Source of the DNA: Alkaliphilus sp. NP8
GTDB taxonomy: Bacteria > Bacillota > Clostridia > Peptostreptococcales > Natronincolaceae
Length of the DNA: 64,000 bases
NCBI GenBank assembly: GCA_015978205.1
Contig: JADWMM010000030.1
Location: 29,116 to 93,115, forward strand
Direction of reading: 5' to 3'
The notes beneath the pieces were generated by a model, which saw nothing but the letters and a program-made list of their open reading frames with translations, had not been told where the DNA came from and made no database searches. How positions within the stretch are numbered: the first letter of the stretch is position 1; the number at the start of each line of letters is the position of its first letter. Both the position numbers and the translations under genes were made by a program. This document shows positions 1 to 8,893 of this stretch, one piece after another.

Positions 1-105
1 AGGAAGACCTATGCTAGTCATTTCTCCTAAGTTAGCTCCTTTTCCTCCTAATAATGATTTCATTTCTAAATTTCCTTCTTTAAAAGAATAAACAAATTTT
101 TTCAA
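1..105 (-). CDS. ppdK: Pyruvate, phosphate dikinase, N-terminal fragment cut by window edge
   Basis: Thirty-five codons of the N-terminus are visible, running off the left edge. The translation reads [12 protein letters not shown] and then a [10 protein letters not shown] segment, which is the conserved nucleotide-binding start of PPDK (interconverts pyruvate, ATP and Pi with PEP, AMP and PPi). The start is a TTG at 103-105, preceded at 8-10 bases by a strong GGAGGTGGAG site. It lies 21 bp downstream of ppsR on the same strand, so the enzyme and its regulator are probably co-transcribed. Function of the unseen C-terminal part is inferred from the family. Confidence 0.88.
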   Translation of the reverse strand, partial: MKKFVYSFKEGNLEMKSLLGGKGANLGEMTSIGLP

Positions 106-126
106 TAACTCCACCTCCAAGTTTTT

Positions 127-960
127 TTACTTTCCATTAAAAAATTCATGCCCCATATCTCTAAAAATTTCTAAAATAATTCCAGCAGTTTCTTCAACAG
201 CTTTTGAAGAAACATCTATAATAGGACAACCTATTCTTTTCATAATTTCTTCGGCATAATCTAATTCTTCAAGTATTCTTTGCATACTTGCATAATTAGC
301 TTCATTCTTAAGACCTAAAGCTCTTAATCTTTCTTGGCGTATTTCTATTAATTTCATAGGATTAGTAGTTAATCCTATGATTTTCTTAGATGATACTTCA
401 AATAGTTCTTTAGGCGGTGAAACTTCTGGTACAAGAGGAACATTGGCAACCTTTAAGTTTTTATGTGCTAAATACATACTAAGTGGTGTTTTAGATGTTC
501 TTGAAATTCCAGTTAGTATTATATCTGCTTGTTTTAAACCTCTTGGATCCTTACCATCATCATATTTAACGGCAAATTCAATAGCTTCAACCTTTTTAAA
601 ATATCTTTCATCTAATTTTCTAATTAACCCTGGTTCTTTTTTAGCAGAAACTTCTAATACGTTTTCCATAGACTGCATAATAGGTGTCATTATATCAATA
701 CAAGGTATCTTAAGATTATCAGCTTGTTGAATTAAAGTTTCTCTTAAGTTTGATATAACTATAGTAAACACTATTACTGCCTTTTCATTACTAGCTTCTT
801 TTAATATTTCTAAAATTTGTGATTCATCATTTATATATGGAAACCTTCTAATTTCATAGTTTTTTGAATTGAATTGACTTATACTAGCTCTAGCTACCTG
901 TTCTGCGGTTTCCCCTATAGAATCAGATATAATATAAATAACAAGACTCGAATCTCCCAT
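127..960 (-). CDS. ppsR: Pyruvate phosphate dikinase regulatory protein (bifunctional kinase/phosphorylase, DUF299)
   Basis: This 277-residue protein matches the PPDK/PEP-synthase regulatory family, which inactivates its target by ADP-dependent threonine phosphorylation and reactivates it by Pi-dependent dephosphorylation. The diagnostic nucleotide-binding motif GISRTSKTPL is at residues 151-160, and the N-terminus carries the usual ISDSIGETAE segment. Length is typical for the family. It starts at ATG behind AGGAGG. It sits between a CcpN-like repressor and ppdK, the arrangement expected for control of the PEP-pyruvate node. It corresponds to Bacillus YqfL. Confidence 0.93.
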   Translation of the reverse strand: MGDSSLVIYIISDSIGETAEQVARASISQFNSKNYEIRRFPYINDESQILEILKEASNEKAVIVFTIVISNLRETLIQQADNLKIPCIDIMTPIMQSMENVLEVSAKKEPGLIRKLDERYFKKVEAIEFAVKYDDGKDPRGLKQADIILTGISRTSKTPLSMYLAHKNLKVANVPLVPEVSPPKELFEVSSKKIIGLTTNPMKLIEIRQERLRALGLKNEANYASMQRILEELDYAEEIMKRIGCPIIDVSSKAVEETAGIILEIFRDMGHEFFNGK

Positions 961-970
961 TATATTCCTC

Positions 971-1612
971 CTATTCTTTGCATAATTCTACAAATAGTTT
1001 TGCTATATTACTTTTTGATATTCTTCCTATTACCTTTAGCATCTCTTTATCATTTTCTTTTACTTTTTCAACTACTGGAAGACTATCAACCTCATGCTCT
1101 ATAATTTTAATAGCAGATTCAAGAGCTGTTTCTTCTGGTGATATAGTGACTATATTAGGACTTCTTGTCATTATCATTCCTATAGGTACTTTATTCATAT
1201 CAGACCCACCTAAAGCGCTTTTTAGAAAATCTTTACGTGATACTATACCTATAAGAGAACCTGTATCGGAAACAACAAAAATAGTTCCAACATCTTCTAA
1301 AAATAAAGTGACTATTCCTTCATAAACTGGACTTTCTTCACTTACTATAACTGGTAATGACATTATATCCTTAACTTTTATGTCCTTAACTTCTTGAGCA
1401 AAAATATTAGATGTTGATTTACCTGAATAAAAATAACCTACCTTAGGTCTTGCATCTAAAATTCCGATCATAGTTAAAATAGCTAGGTCCGGCCTTAATG
1501 TTGCTCGTGTTACCTTTATTATTTCTGCAATTTTTTCACTAGTTATAGGTTCATTTTCTTGAACTATTTTTATTATTTTTTTTTGTCTATTTGTTAGTTC
1601 TATGGAAATCAC
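971..1612 (-). CDS. ccpN: CcpN/YqzB-like transcriptional repressor (HTH plus two CBS domains)
   Basis: The protein has 213 residues. Residues 5-60 form a winged-helix HTH with the family signature TRATLRPDLAIL, and two CBS domains follow at about 80-140 and 145-205. In Bacillus, CcpN (YqzB) represses gluconeogenic genes and is encoded next to yqfL, as here. CBS domains usually bind adenine nucleotides, so this is probably a sensor of energy state controlling the ppsR-ppdK genes downstream. The start is GTG; its AGAGGTG ribosome site overlaps the codon, so the exact start is slightly uncertain, but the N-terminus aligns with known CcpN. Direct regulation of ppdK is inference. Confidence 0.85.
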   Translation of the reverse strand: MISIELTNRQKKIIKIVQENEPITSEKIAEIIKVTRATLRPDLAILTMIGILDARPKVGYFYSGKSTSNIFAQEVKDIKVKDIMSLPVIVSEESPVYEGIVTLFLEDVGTIFVVSDTGSLIGIVSRKDFLKSALGGSDMNKVPIGMIMTRSPNIVTISPEETALESAIKIIEHEVDSLPVVEKVKENDKEMLKVIGRISKSNIAKLFVELCKE

Positions 1613-1750
1613 CTCTCTTATATGTTATGCTATTTCTTAATGTGTTATATTATATATATAATTTATCATATTTAATAACATTTTTCTAGACTTTTTATGA
1701 TTTTATTTTCAATATAATATAATTAATATTCATAATAAAAAAATGCAAAC

Positions 1751-1783
1751 AAAAAACACTTAGTTTTACCTAAGTATTTTTTG
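1751..1783 (-). terminator. Rho-independent terminator after glyS
   Basis: Inverted repeat with ACTTAG/CTAAGT core extended by A/T pairs, followed on the minus strand by a T-rich run. It lies 18 bp past the glyS stop and separates glyS from ccpN-ppsR-ppdK. Confidence 0.75.
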
Positions 1784-1800
1784 CAATTAATAAATAATTA

Positions 1801-3189
1801 TTAAAATTTAATTTTATTATCTAAGTAAGACTCTAAGTCCTCAATAGATATTCTCTCTTGCTCCATAGAATCTCTATCTCTAACTGTAACACAATTATCC
1901 TCTAAAGAATCATAATCAAATGTTATACAGAAAGGCGTTCCGATCTCATCATTTCTTCTATATCTTTTACCTATACTTCCAGATTCATCATAGTTAATCA
2001 TATATTTTTCAGATAATTTTTCATACAGTTCTAGTGTTTGTTCTTTTAATTTTTTTGTAAGAGGAAGTACAGCAGCTTTATAAGGTGCTAATGCAGGGTG
2101 TAATTTTAATACTACTCTACTATCTTTTTCATTTATTTCTTCCTCTTCATAAGAATCAACTAAAAATGCTAACGCTACACGATCTACACCTACTGATGGC
2201 TCTATACAGTAAGGAACATACTTCTCATTAGTAACAGGATCTTGGTATATAAGCTCCTGACCTGAATGTTCACTATGCTGCTTAAGGTCAAAGTCTGTTC
2301 TATCTGCAATACCCCAAAGTTCTCCCCAACCAAATGGAAATTTATATTCAAAATCAGTAGTTGCATTACTATAGTGGGATAATTCTTCTTCACTATGATC
2401 TCTAAGACGAAGATTTTCTTCACTAAGATTTAAATTTAGTAACCAGTTTTTGCAGAAATCCTTCCAGTAATTAAACCATTCTAAATCTTCTCCTGGCTTA
2501 CAGAAGAATTCAAGTTCCATTTGCTCAAATTCTCTAGTTCTAAATGTAAAGTTACCAGGTGTGATTTCATTTCTAAAAGATTTTCCAATTTGACCTATTC
2601 CAAATGGAAGCTTTTTTCTTGATGTTCTTAAAACATTTTTAAAGTTTACAAATATTCCTTGTGCAGTTTCAGGTCTTAAATATATTTCTGTACTAGAATC
2701 TTCCGTTACGCCTTGAAAAGTTTTAAACATTAAATTAAATTGACGAATATCTGTAAAATCTTTTTCATCACATTCAGGGCAGCTAATATCCTTTTCTTCT
2801 ATGTAAGCTTTCATTTGTTCATTACTCCAGCCATCCACAATAGCTTCTTCATTTTCTTTTTGCATATTATCTTCAATTAGCTTATCTGCTCTAAAACGCG
2901 CTCTACACTTTTTACAATCCATTAATGGATCACTAAATCCACCTATATGACCTGAAGCTTCCCAAGTTTTTGGATTCATTAATACAGCCGCATCTAGTCC
3001 AACATTATATGGACTTTGTTGAATAAACTTTTTCCACCATGCTTTTTTTACGTTATTTTTTAATTCTACTCCTAATGGTCCATAATCCCATGTATTTGCA
3101 AGACCTCCATAAATTTCTGAGCCTGGAAAAATAAATCCTCTAGATTTAGCTAAAGATACAATTTTGTCCATAGTTTTTTCTGTTGCCAT
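1801..3189 (-). CDS. glyS: Glycyl-tRNA synthetase, single-chain dimeric type
   Basis: Class II synthetase that charges tRNA-Gly in the cytoplasm. At 462 residues it is the single-subunit eukaryotic/archaeal-like (GRS1) type, not the GlyQ/GlyS alpha2beta2 enzyme of Bacillus. Class II motif 2 is seen as the FRNE region ([11 protein letters not shown]) and motif 3 near the C-terminus ([10 protein letters not shown]). CxxC-type cysteine pairs occur in the insertion (CKKC, CPEC). Two ATGs are in frame; I chose the second (3189) because AGGAGG is 7 bases upstream, whereas it is 1 base from the first (3195). Expression is controlled by the T-box leader upstream. A 116-bp inverted-repeat element lies between T-box and gene. 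Confidence 0.95.
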   Translation of the reverse strand: MATEKTMDKIVSLAKSRGFIFPGSEIYGGLANTWDYGPLGVELKNNVKKAWWKKFIQQSPYNVGLDAAVLMNPKTWEASGHIGGFSDPLMDCKKCRARFRADKLIEDNMQKENEEAIVDGWSNEQMKAYIEEKDISCPECDEKDFTDIRQFNLMFKTFQGVTEDSSTEIYLRPETAQGIFVNFKNVLRTSRKKLPFGIGQIGKSFRNEITPGNFTFRTREFEQMELEFFCKPGEDLEWFNYWKDFCKNWLLNLNLSEENLRLRDHSEEELSHYSNATTDFEYKFPFGWGELWGIADRTDFDLKQHSEHSGQELIYQDPVTNEKYVPYCIEPSVGVDRVALAFLVDSYEEEEINEKDSRVVLKLHPALAPYKAAVLPLTKKLKEQTLELYEKLSEKYMINYDESGSIGKRYRRNDEIGTPFCITFDYDSLEDNCVTVRDRDSMEQERISIEDLESYLDNKIKF

Positions 3190-3233
3190 TTTCATACCTC
3201 CTATATTAATTTTATTGGCTTCTTAATATTACG

Positions 3234-3349
3234 TTTGACCTACCAGCAATTTGTCTTTAAGCACTTGAATTTTTTAATGTTAATTAAAAATTGAGTGCGC
3301 CATGAAGCAACTTTAGTTGCGTAATTTTACAAATTACTGGTAGGTCAAA
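3234..3349. repeat. 116-bp cruciform-like inverted repeat between T-box and glyS
   Basis: Outer arms at 3234-3254 and 3329-3349 are 21 bp each with one mismatch. Inside are two smaller inverted repeats: one at about 3261-3299 (GCACTT...GAGTGC with A/T-rich stems) and one at 3307-3320 (GCAAC/GTTGC). The transcript of either strand could fold into a long stem with two side hairpins. It lies downstream of the T-box terminator and upstream of the glyS ribosome site. No target-site duplication is evident and no second copy is visible in this window. It could be a small non-autonomous mobile element or an extra regulatory structure. Confidence 0.7.
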
Positions 3350-3364
3350 AAATTGAATTAGGGC

Positions 3365-3585
3365 ATAAATAAAGTCTTCCATCTCTAACTATAAATAGTT
3401 AGGGACGAAAGACTATTCTTCCGCGGTTCCACCCTAGTTGACTTAAAAGCCCACCTTAAATAAACCTTTAGCTCAAAAGCGCCATTCATTGATAAGCTAT
3501 ACTAGGCTTACACCATCCCTAGCTCGCTAATCTAACTTAATCAATTACTCCTCTTTTTCATAGCAATATTAATTTTAATATATAT
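3365..3585 (-). promoter_or_regulatory. T-box riboswitch, glycine specifier, controlling glyS
   Basis: On the minus strand the invariant T-box AGGGTGGAACCGCGG is at 3421-3435. Upstream are the Stem I landmarks: AGAGGAGTAA near the 5' end, the distal-loop segment GGATGGTGTAAGCC, and GAATGGCGC, where GGC is the likely Gly specifier. The competing terminator hairpin is at 3373-3414, followed by a moderately T-rich tail. Uncharged tRNA-Gly should bind the specifier and T-box and stabilise the antiterminator. The specifier codon agrees with the downstream gene. Confidence 0.92.
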
Positions 3586-3588
3586 CTA

Positions 3589-3617
3589 AATTTAGCAAAT
3601 TAAATTAACTTTGTCAA
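3589..3617 (-). promoter_or_regulatory. Sigma-A-type promoter for the T-box-glyS transcript
   Basis: Minus-strand TTGACA at 3612-3617, 17-base spacer, then TAAATT at 3589-3594. It places the transcription start just before the T-box Stem I. Confidence 0.7.
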
Positions 3618-3630
3618 TAGAATGGTTTAA

Positions 3631-4185
3631 TTAATAATCTCCACCATCATATAAGTCATCTAATGTTTCTTTCTCATCTTCTTTATTTAATACAATATCA
3701 ACATCAGTTTCATCTTCATATTCATCGATATCTGCATCTTTTTTATTTTTATTAACCATACCTTTTAAGCTAGTAAAAGTTTCTTCAGCCATTTCATTAA
3801 TATCAACAATATCTCCATTAGTTTTTACTATTTCTATAGTCGTTTTAGTAGCTATTGCTGCAGAAACTCCTAATAAAGATACTATAGGTGCTAATATTAC
3901 TCCAACTGCACCAGCTGTAACTGGAACATTAAGAACAACTTCTCCTTCTCTTTTAAGCATAATACGAGATACATTTCCTTTTTTTATAATCTCTTTTAGT
4001 TTCTCTATTACTTCATTACCAGCTATAGACATGGAATCCATCCAATTCTTGCCATACTGTTCTTCAATAGACACTATTGCTTCTACTACATCTCCATTAG
4101 ATTTTTCTAAAGCTTCTTTAGCCTCTTTGTAAGATACACCTGTTCTCTCTCTAATTATATCAACTTTTTCTAAAATATCATCCAT
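3631..4185 (-). CDS. DUF4342 protein with N-terminal UBA/TS-N-like domain
   Basis: The protein has 184 residues. Residues 4-45 (VDIIRERTGVSYKEAKEALE) form a three-helix UBA/TS-N-like fold as in EF-Ts and NAC. Residues about 55-125 form the DUF4342 region with a hydrophobic segment (VPVTAGAVGVILAPIVSLLG) that may be a membrane hairpin or a buried core. The C-terminal 50 residues are acidic and low complexity. The biochemical role of the family is unknown. It starts at ATG behind GGAGG and lies between the glyS promoter and recO, likely co-transcribed with the recO-era genes upstream. Confidence 0.75.
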   Translation of the reverse strand: MDDILEKVDIIRERTGVSYKEAKEALEKSNGDVVEAIVSIEEQYGKNWMDSMSIAGNEVIEKLKEIIKKGNVSRIMLKREGEVVLNVPVTAGAVGVILAPIVSLLGVSAAIATKTTIEIVKTNGDIVDINEMAEETFTSLKGMVNKNKKDADIDEYEDETDVDIVLNKEDEKETLDDLYDGGDY

Positions 4186-4207
4186 ATTTTTCTCCTCCTT
4201 TATTAAA

Positions 4208-4948
4208 TTATAACTTTTCTACAATACTCAAACTTTTAAAACTATATTTATTAATATGAGTTAGTATATATTGTCTTAATATTTTTTTAAGCTCTTCATT
4301 TAAATAATCACTTATTTTTAGCTTTTGTATTTCTGCCATATCTGTTGTTAATAAATATATGGCTAACTTAATAGTAGTATTCCCTATTTTCATTGCAAAT
4401 GGATCTATACTAAAGCACGAAGAACACAGTAACCCTCCTTCCGTGGAACTAAATTTCCATGATGAAGATTTATTTTTATTGCAGTTTACACAACTACCAA
4501 GCTGTGGTTTAAATCCACTATAGTTCATAAGTTTTATTTCAAAAGCACGAACAATAGTATTAATTTCTATATCGTCCTTTTTCAATAAATATAATGTTTT
4601 TCCTAAAAGATTAAAAAGTCTATTGTTAGTCTGACCTTCTGTTATTACAGCTTCTACTAATTCCATTAAATATGCTGAATATGATAACTTAGTTAGATCT
4701 TCTCTTAAAGGGTAAAAAATTTCCTTAGGATCACATTGACTGACCGTATATAAGTTTCTGCCTTTATATAAAACAAATTCACTATAGCAAAAAGGTTGAA
4801 TTCCAGCTAATAAATTACTTTTAGATCTTCTAGCTCCTTTTGCAATAGCGCTAACTTTTCCTGCTTTTCTAGTAAAAATAGTTAATATACTGTCAGTCTC
4901 TCCATACTTTGTATTTTTTAATATAAACCCTTCTGTAGTAATTAACAT
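4208..4948 (-). CDS. recO: DNA repair protein RecO
   Basis: RecO mediates RecA loading with RecF/RecR and anneals single strands. The 246-residue length is typical. The N-terminal OB-fold begins [20 protein letters not shown], and the C-terminal part holds a four-Cys zinc site: CVNC near residue 153 and CSSC near 176. The start ATG is one base after the yqzL stop, showing tight coupling to yqzL and era as in Bacillus. Confidence 0.95.
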   Translation of the reverse strand: MLITTEGFILKNTKYGETDSILTIFTRKAGKVSAIAKGARRSKSNLLAGIQPFCYSEFVLYKGRNLYTVSQCDPKEIFYPLREDLTKLSYSAYLMELVEAVITEGQTNNRLFNLLGKTLYLLKKDDIEINTIVRAFEIKLMNYSGFKPQLGSCVNCNKNKSSSWKFSSTEGGLLCSSCFSIDPFAMKIGNTTIKLAIYLLTTDMAEIQKLKISDYLNEELKKILRQYILTHINKYSFKSLSIVEKL

Positions 4949-4949
4949 A

Positions 4950-5108
4950 TTATATTATTGTAATCTCCTTTATTTCTAATGGTTCATTTTTAGAAATTGT
5001 ATTATTTTTTTGTTTTTGATCATATTTTTTATTATATTCACTTACATATAAGTAAGCTTTAATATTTCCTGTTTCTTTAAAAATATTCCACATAGTTTCA
5101 TTTAACAT
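4950..5108 (-). CDS. yqzL: YqzL family small protein
   Basis: A 52-residue protein reading [20 protein letters not shown] at its N-terminus. Position (between era and recO), size, and the W..F..TGN.. pattern match the YqzL family of Firmicutes, whose function is unknown. The ribosome site AAAGGGG precedes ATG by 8 bases. Its stop codon is one base from the recO start. The ribosome site can pair with an upstream segment (5160-5169), so translation may be regulated. Confidence 0.8.
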   Translation of the reverse strand: MLNETMWNIFKETGNIKAYLYVSEYNKKYDQKQKNNTISKNEPLEIKEITII

Positions 5109-5109
5109 A

Positions 5110-5169
5110 AGTAGGTCCCCTTTCTTAATTTTAATTGGTAATACTATTTTTTGTATTTTGGAACCTACT
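5110..5169 (-). promoter_or_regulatory. Stem-loop burying the yqzL ribosome binding site
   Basis: Minus-strand AGTAGGTTCC (5160-5169) can pair over 10 bp, one a G-T wobble, with GGGACCTACT (5110-5119). The latter contains the GGGG of the yqzL ribosome site. The loop is about 40 A/T-rich bases. There is no T-run, so it is not a terminator. The control role is inference. Confidence 0.5.
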
Positions 5170-5204
5170 ATACATTGTAATTTTTGCTATTATTTATTTT
5201 TAAT

Positions 5205-6092
5205 TTAATCGTACCCTAAGTTTTTTAAAGTATTTTCACTATTTCTCCATCCTTCTTTTACTTTTACCCATAATTCTAAATATACTTTAGAACCTAATAG
5301 ATTTTCTATATCTTCTCTTGAACTTTTTCCTATACCTTTTAATTTCCTTCCACCTTTACCTATTATGATTCCTTTATGAGTTTTTCTTTCACAATATATT
5401 GTAGCATTAATATCTACTATATCTTTATCTTTTCTTTTTTTCATTAAATTAACTTCAACAGCTACTCCATGTGGAATCTCTTGCTCAGTATATTTTAAAA
5501 TTTTCTCTCTTATAAGTTCTGCAACAATTAGTCGTTCTGGTTGATCTGTCACCATATGTTCTGGAAAATATTGAGGACCTTCTGGAAAATAGGATACTAT
5601 TAAATTCACTAAATTATCTAAATTTACTCCTTCTAGTGCCGATATTCCTATTATATTTTTAAATAATTTTGTTCCCTCGTATTTATTATATAATTCTGTT
5701 AAACTTTGTTGATCCATTTTATCTATTTTATTTATTACTAATATAATAGGAGTATCTATACCTTCTAATTGCTCCATAATATATTTATCCCCTGGTCCAA
5801 TTGTAGTGCTATCGTCTACAACGAATAAAATAGCATCTACTTCTCTTAAAGTTTCTTTTGCTATCTTAACCATGTATTGACCTAATTTATGCTTTGGTTT
5901 ATGAATTCCAGGAGTATCTAAAAATACAATTTGAAAATCATTTTCTGTATATACACACTGTATTTTATTTCTTGTAGTTTGAGGTTTGTCCGACATTATT
6001 GCAATTTTCTCACCAATAACTTTATTCATTAATGTGGATTTTCCTACATTGGGTCTTCCTATAATAGTTACAAATCCAGATTTAAATCTCAT
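5205..6092 (-). CDS. era: GTPase Era
   Basis: Era binds the 3' end of 16S rRNA and couples 30S assembly to cell growth. The 295-residue chain shows G1 GRPNVGKST at residues 12-20, G3 DTPGIH, G4 NKID, and a C-terminal KH domain with the [13 protein letters not shown] loop. The ATG directly abuts the cdd stop codon, and the ribosome site GGAGGGAATAAG lies within the end of cdd, so the two are translationally linked. Confidence 0.97.
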   Translation of the reverse strand: MRFKSGFVTIIGRPNVGKSTLMNKVIGEKIAIMSDKPQTTRNKIQCVYTENDFQIVFLDTPGIHKPKHKLGQYMVKIAKETLREVDAILFVVDDSTTIGPGDKYIMEQLEGIDTPIILVINKIDKMDQQSLTELYNKYEGTKLFKNIIGISALEGVNLDNLVNLIVSYFPEGPQYFPEHMVTDQPERLIVAELIREKILKYTEQEIPHGVAVEVNLMKKRKDKDIVDINATIYCERKTHKGIIIGKGGRKLKGIGKSSREDIENLLGSKVYLELWVKVKEGWRNSENTLKNLGYD

Positions 6093-6506
6093 TTACTTAT
6101 TCCCTCCATCCATTTTTTCGAGATCATCAGGAGAGAAAGAATTAGGTAATAAATCCTCTATAGTATGAACTCTAAAATCATTTTCTGATTTAGCAATTAT
6201 TAACTTTATATCTTTACCATACTCTACTATTACTTGTCTACAAATCCCACAAGGATATGTATAATCATCTAAATCACTTGCAACTGCAATAGCTTCTATA
6301 TCTCTATAACCTTCTGACACTGATTTGAAAATTGCTGTTCTTTCTGCACAGTTTGTTCCTCCATAAGAAGCACACTCAATATTACATCCTGTATATACCT
6401 TCCCTTCTTTAGTTAATAGTGCTGCTCCTACAGGAAACTTTGAATATGGTACATAAGCATTTTCTTTAGCTTCTATAGCTTTTCTTACTAATTCTTTATC
6501 TGTCAA
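6093..6506 (-). CDS. cdd: Cytidine deaminase
   Basis: Deaminates cytidine and deoxycytidine to uridine in pyrimidine salvage. The zinc motif CAE (in TNCAERTA) and PCGIC supply three Cys ligands and the catalytic Glu; Cys and Glu are at residues 53 and 55 and the PCGIC pair at 86 and 89 from the chosen start. An ATG lies 15 bases further upstream (6521), but GGAGGAG falls between it and a TTG at 6506 at ideal spacing, and family members start near that point (TDKELVRKA), so TTG is preferred. It sits immediately before era as in Bacillus. Confidence 0.93.
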   Translation of the reverse strand: MTDKELVRKAIEAKENAYVPYSKFPVGAALLTKEGKVYTGCNIECASYGGTNCAERTAIFKSVSEGYRDIEAIAVASDLDDYTYPCGICRQVIVEYGKDIKLIIAKSENDFRVHTIEDLLPNSFSPDDLEKMDGGNK

Positions 6507-6544
6507 AACTATCTCCTCCATATGTAATTCTTCATATATTTTAC

Positions 6545-7618
6545 TTATTCAACTATACTTATATTATCAAGATTACGAACAACTTGAACCCAAGTTTTAC
6601 CTGGATTTAATATTATTTCTTCTCCTGATTCATCATAATATTTTGTAATGCCTTCATAACTTCCTTTTTTCCATGTAATATCAATTACTTTACCTGTAGT
6701 TATATATTTTCCCTTGCCATTACCTATAGTACCCATATCTAAACGTAGTTTATCATCTATAACTCTAGCACTTGTTTCTTGTATTATAATATTTGTTGCA
6801 GTAAGTGTTTGTCCACTAATTTCATCCTTGTGCTCTACTCCATTATAATGTCTTTTATATACTTTATTTTCATCATCATAAATATATGATGGTTCAAATC
6901 CTTTAGAGTATCTTATATTTATATTGTTTGCAATTTCACCTTTATTCATATCTTCAATAGAAGAGTCAAATTTAAACCCATTAATTTGAGGTTCTTCTCT
7001 ATATTGACTTTTTTCTGCTGCTTGTTTTAAAGCTCCGTAGTTAGAATACATATTGTGAGGCATTCTTTTATGATTTTTTCGCCAAAATACATCACTACCT
7101 CTACTTGTTGCATCAATATCAGCTACTTTTTTGTTTTTAATATCTGCAAAAGCTTGATTACTTCCTCCAACATGGACAAAATAACTATCAAATTCTAATG
7201 CTTTTTCAATAAAATATGGTCTTGCACTTCTTATAGGTCCTATTACTTCAGGTTCATTTATTAAAAATATACCCAAATATCTAGTAATATTACCTTCAAC
7301 TAAAAATTCATAACAAATTTCCGATTTTATTAGCCCTGCTTGTGGACGAGCTCCAGATTGATTATCAAAAACAACCGCTAAAGGTCTTCTATTTACCTTT
7401 TCTTCCTCAGCATATAAACCACTTAACGGAGACGCTATTCCTTCTACTTCAGGCTCTACTACAACTTCTACTGATTCATTTGTTTTTTCTTGACCTTCTT
7501 CTATTGATATATTCTCAGATGGTTCATTAGTTTTATTATTTGAGCTACAACCTACTCCACTAATTAAGACTGTAGATATTATAAATAATGTAACCCCTGT
7601 TTTCTTCCAACTATTCAC
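6545..7618 (-). CDS. DUF3048 (YerB-like) lipoprotein
   Basis: An exported lipoprotein of about 357 residues. The signal peptide ends in the lipobox SGVGC, so Cys is lipidated and the protein is anchored outside the membrane. An acidic Glu-rich linker follows, then the DUF3048 region (SPLSGLYAEEEKVNRRPLAV, RPQAGLIKSEICYEFLVEG). B. subtilis YerB is the known relative; its function is not established. A GTG at 7618, 9 bases after GGGG, is the better start; the ATG at 7627 abuts the ribosome site. Confidence 0.85.
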   Translation of the reverse strand: MNSWKKTGVTLFIISTVLISGVGCSSNNKTNEPSENISIEEGQEKTNESVEVVVEPEVEGIASPLSGLYAEEEKVNRRPLAVVFDNQSGARPQAGLIKSEICYEFLVEGNITRYLGIFLINEPEVIGPIRSARPYFIEKALEFDSYFVHVGGSNQAFADIKNKKVADIDATSRGSDVFWRKNHKRMPHNMYSNYGALKQAAEKSQYREEPQINGFKFDSSIEDMNKGEIANNINIRYSKGFEPSYIYDDENKVYKRHYNGVEHKDEISGQTLTATNIIIQETSARVIDDKLRLDMGTIGNGKGKYITTGKVIDITWKKGSYEGITKYYDESGEEIILNPGKTWVQVVRNLDNISIVE

Positions 7619-7726
7619 GCATTTCATCCCCTTATTTTATGTAAAATGATTTTTAATTAATTTTATTTACTAAATAATATTTGTAAAAATATGTATGATT
7701 CAAACTTTAATAAAATTTCACTTGCC

Positions 7727-8425
7727 TTAACTAAATATCTGAAAAAAAATAGTAGTTATTAATATACCTAAAACTCCACCTACAACTACTTCAAAAAAAT
7801 TATGGATTTTTGTTTCTATTCTACTTTGAGAAACTAATAAAGCCATAATTACAGATAATGTAGCTATAAACATATTATCCGAAATAAATGTAATTGCTGT
7901 AGCTAGAGAAAAAGCTATTGCAGCATGTCCACTAGGCATTCCACCTTGTAATGGTGTTCCCTTACCAAAGTGAGCTTTTACTGATATTACTATAAAGCAT
8001 ACAATTATTAATGAAATAAATGTTATGTGTAATGGTGATTGTCTTACACTATGAAGTATCTGTATCGTATACGGATTAATTCTATGAAAAAAAATTAAAT
8101 AAGCAACAACTACAGAATTTATGGCAGCAATAAGTACTGCTCCTGCTGCTACGTTTTTGGCAATTTTAGCAAATACATGATACTTATCAGTAATAAGATC
8201 TATCGTAGCTTCAATAGCTGTATTTATCATTTCTGCCACAATTACTACTGAAATAGTTAGAAATAATATAAGGACTTCAATCCTGCTTAAATCAAAAAAC
8301 ATACTTGTTCCTAACACTGCTATAGCTACTAAAAAATGAATTTTCATATTCCTTTGAGTCTTCAAAGAGTATATGATCCCTTCAATTGCATAGTTTAAGC
8401 TATCTATTAAACTTCTAACTTTCAT
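7727..8425 (-). CDS. Fusion of DgkA-type undecaprenol/diacylglycerol kinase and PAP2 phosphatase
   Basis: The 232-residue membrane protein has two domains. Residues 1-112 match the small integral-membrane DgkA family, with AEMINTAIEATID at 64-76 forming the active site. Residues 115-232 match PAP2 phosphatases, with PSGH at 164-167 and SRI....H at 201-208. In Gram-positive bacteria the kinase phosphorylates undecaprenol, and PAP2 enzymes dephosphorylate undecaprenyl pyrophosphate or other lipid phosphates, so one chain holds two lipid-carrier activities. It lies between ybeY and the DUF3048 gene, where Bacillus has a stand-alone dgkA. Confidence 0.9.
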   Translation of the reverse strand: MKVRSLIDSLNYAIEGIIYSLKTQRNMKIHFLVAIAVLGTSMFFDLSRIEVLILFLTISVVIVAEMINTAIEATIDLITDKYHVFAKIAKNVAAGAVLIAAINSVVVAYLIFFHRINPYTIQILHSVRQSPLHITFISLIIVCFIVISVKAHFGKGTPLQGGMPSGHAAIAFSLATAITFISDNMFIATLSVIMALLVSQSRIETKIHNFFEVVVGGVLGILITTIFFQIFS

Positions 8426-8437
8426 ATTATTACCCCA

Positions 8438-8893
8438 TTATTTTCTCATTAAATTTACAGACTGAAGAACATCTTCTTCTTTTTTCCTCATTTCCTTTGT
8501 AGCTTCTTCTGTATCATGATCATATCCCATTAAATGAAACATGCTGTGCACTACTAAAAAACCTATTTCCCTTTCAAATGAATGGTTGTATTCTTTTGCC
8601 TGTTCTTCTGCTTTTTCCACAGATATAACAATATCACCTAGTAATTTTTCTTCTATAATAACATCATTTTCTTCAACCAGCGGAAAAGATAAAACATCAG
8701 TAGCTGAATCCTTTCCTCTGTATGTTTTATTTAATTCCTTTATTTCATTATTATCTACTAAAGATAAACTAACTTCGTAATCTTCATCCCAATTTTCATA
8801 TACTAAACAAGCTTTTACAGCATTCTCTAGTAATTCAACAAAACCTTCTTTAATTTTAATTCTGTCTTGTCTATTATCAATTAGTAACTCCAT
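8438..8893 (-). CDS. ybeY: Endoribonuclease YbeY
   Basis: Zinc-dependent endoribonuclease for rRNA maturation and ribosome quality control. It has 151 residues and the metal motif HSMFHLMGYDHD, with the three His at 116, 120 and 126. Its 5' end overlaps the 3' end of pgpH by 17 bp, giving translational coupling. Confidence 0.95.
   Translation of the reverse strand: MELLIDNRQDRIKIKEGFVELLENAVKACLVYENWDEDYEVSLSLVDNNEIKELNKTYRGKDSATDVLSFPLVEENDVIIEEKLLGDIVISVEKAEEQAKEYNHSFEREIGFLVVHSMFHLMGYDHDTEEATKEMRKKEEDVLQSVNLMRK

Noticed and set aside
377..730. Plus-strand open frame opposite ppsR, and similar frames opposite other genes
   Set aside because: Shadow frames of real genes: no ribosome site, atypical composition and no recognisable product.
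1613..1750. Clear promoter for ccpN-ppsR-ppdK
   Set aside because: Region is A/T-rich with several weak -10-like sites, but no pair with correct spacing stands out.
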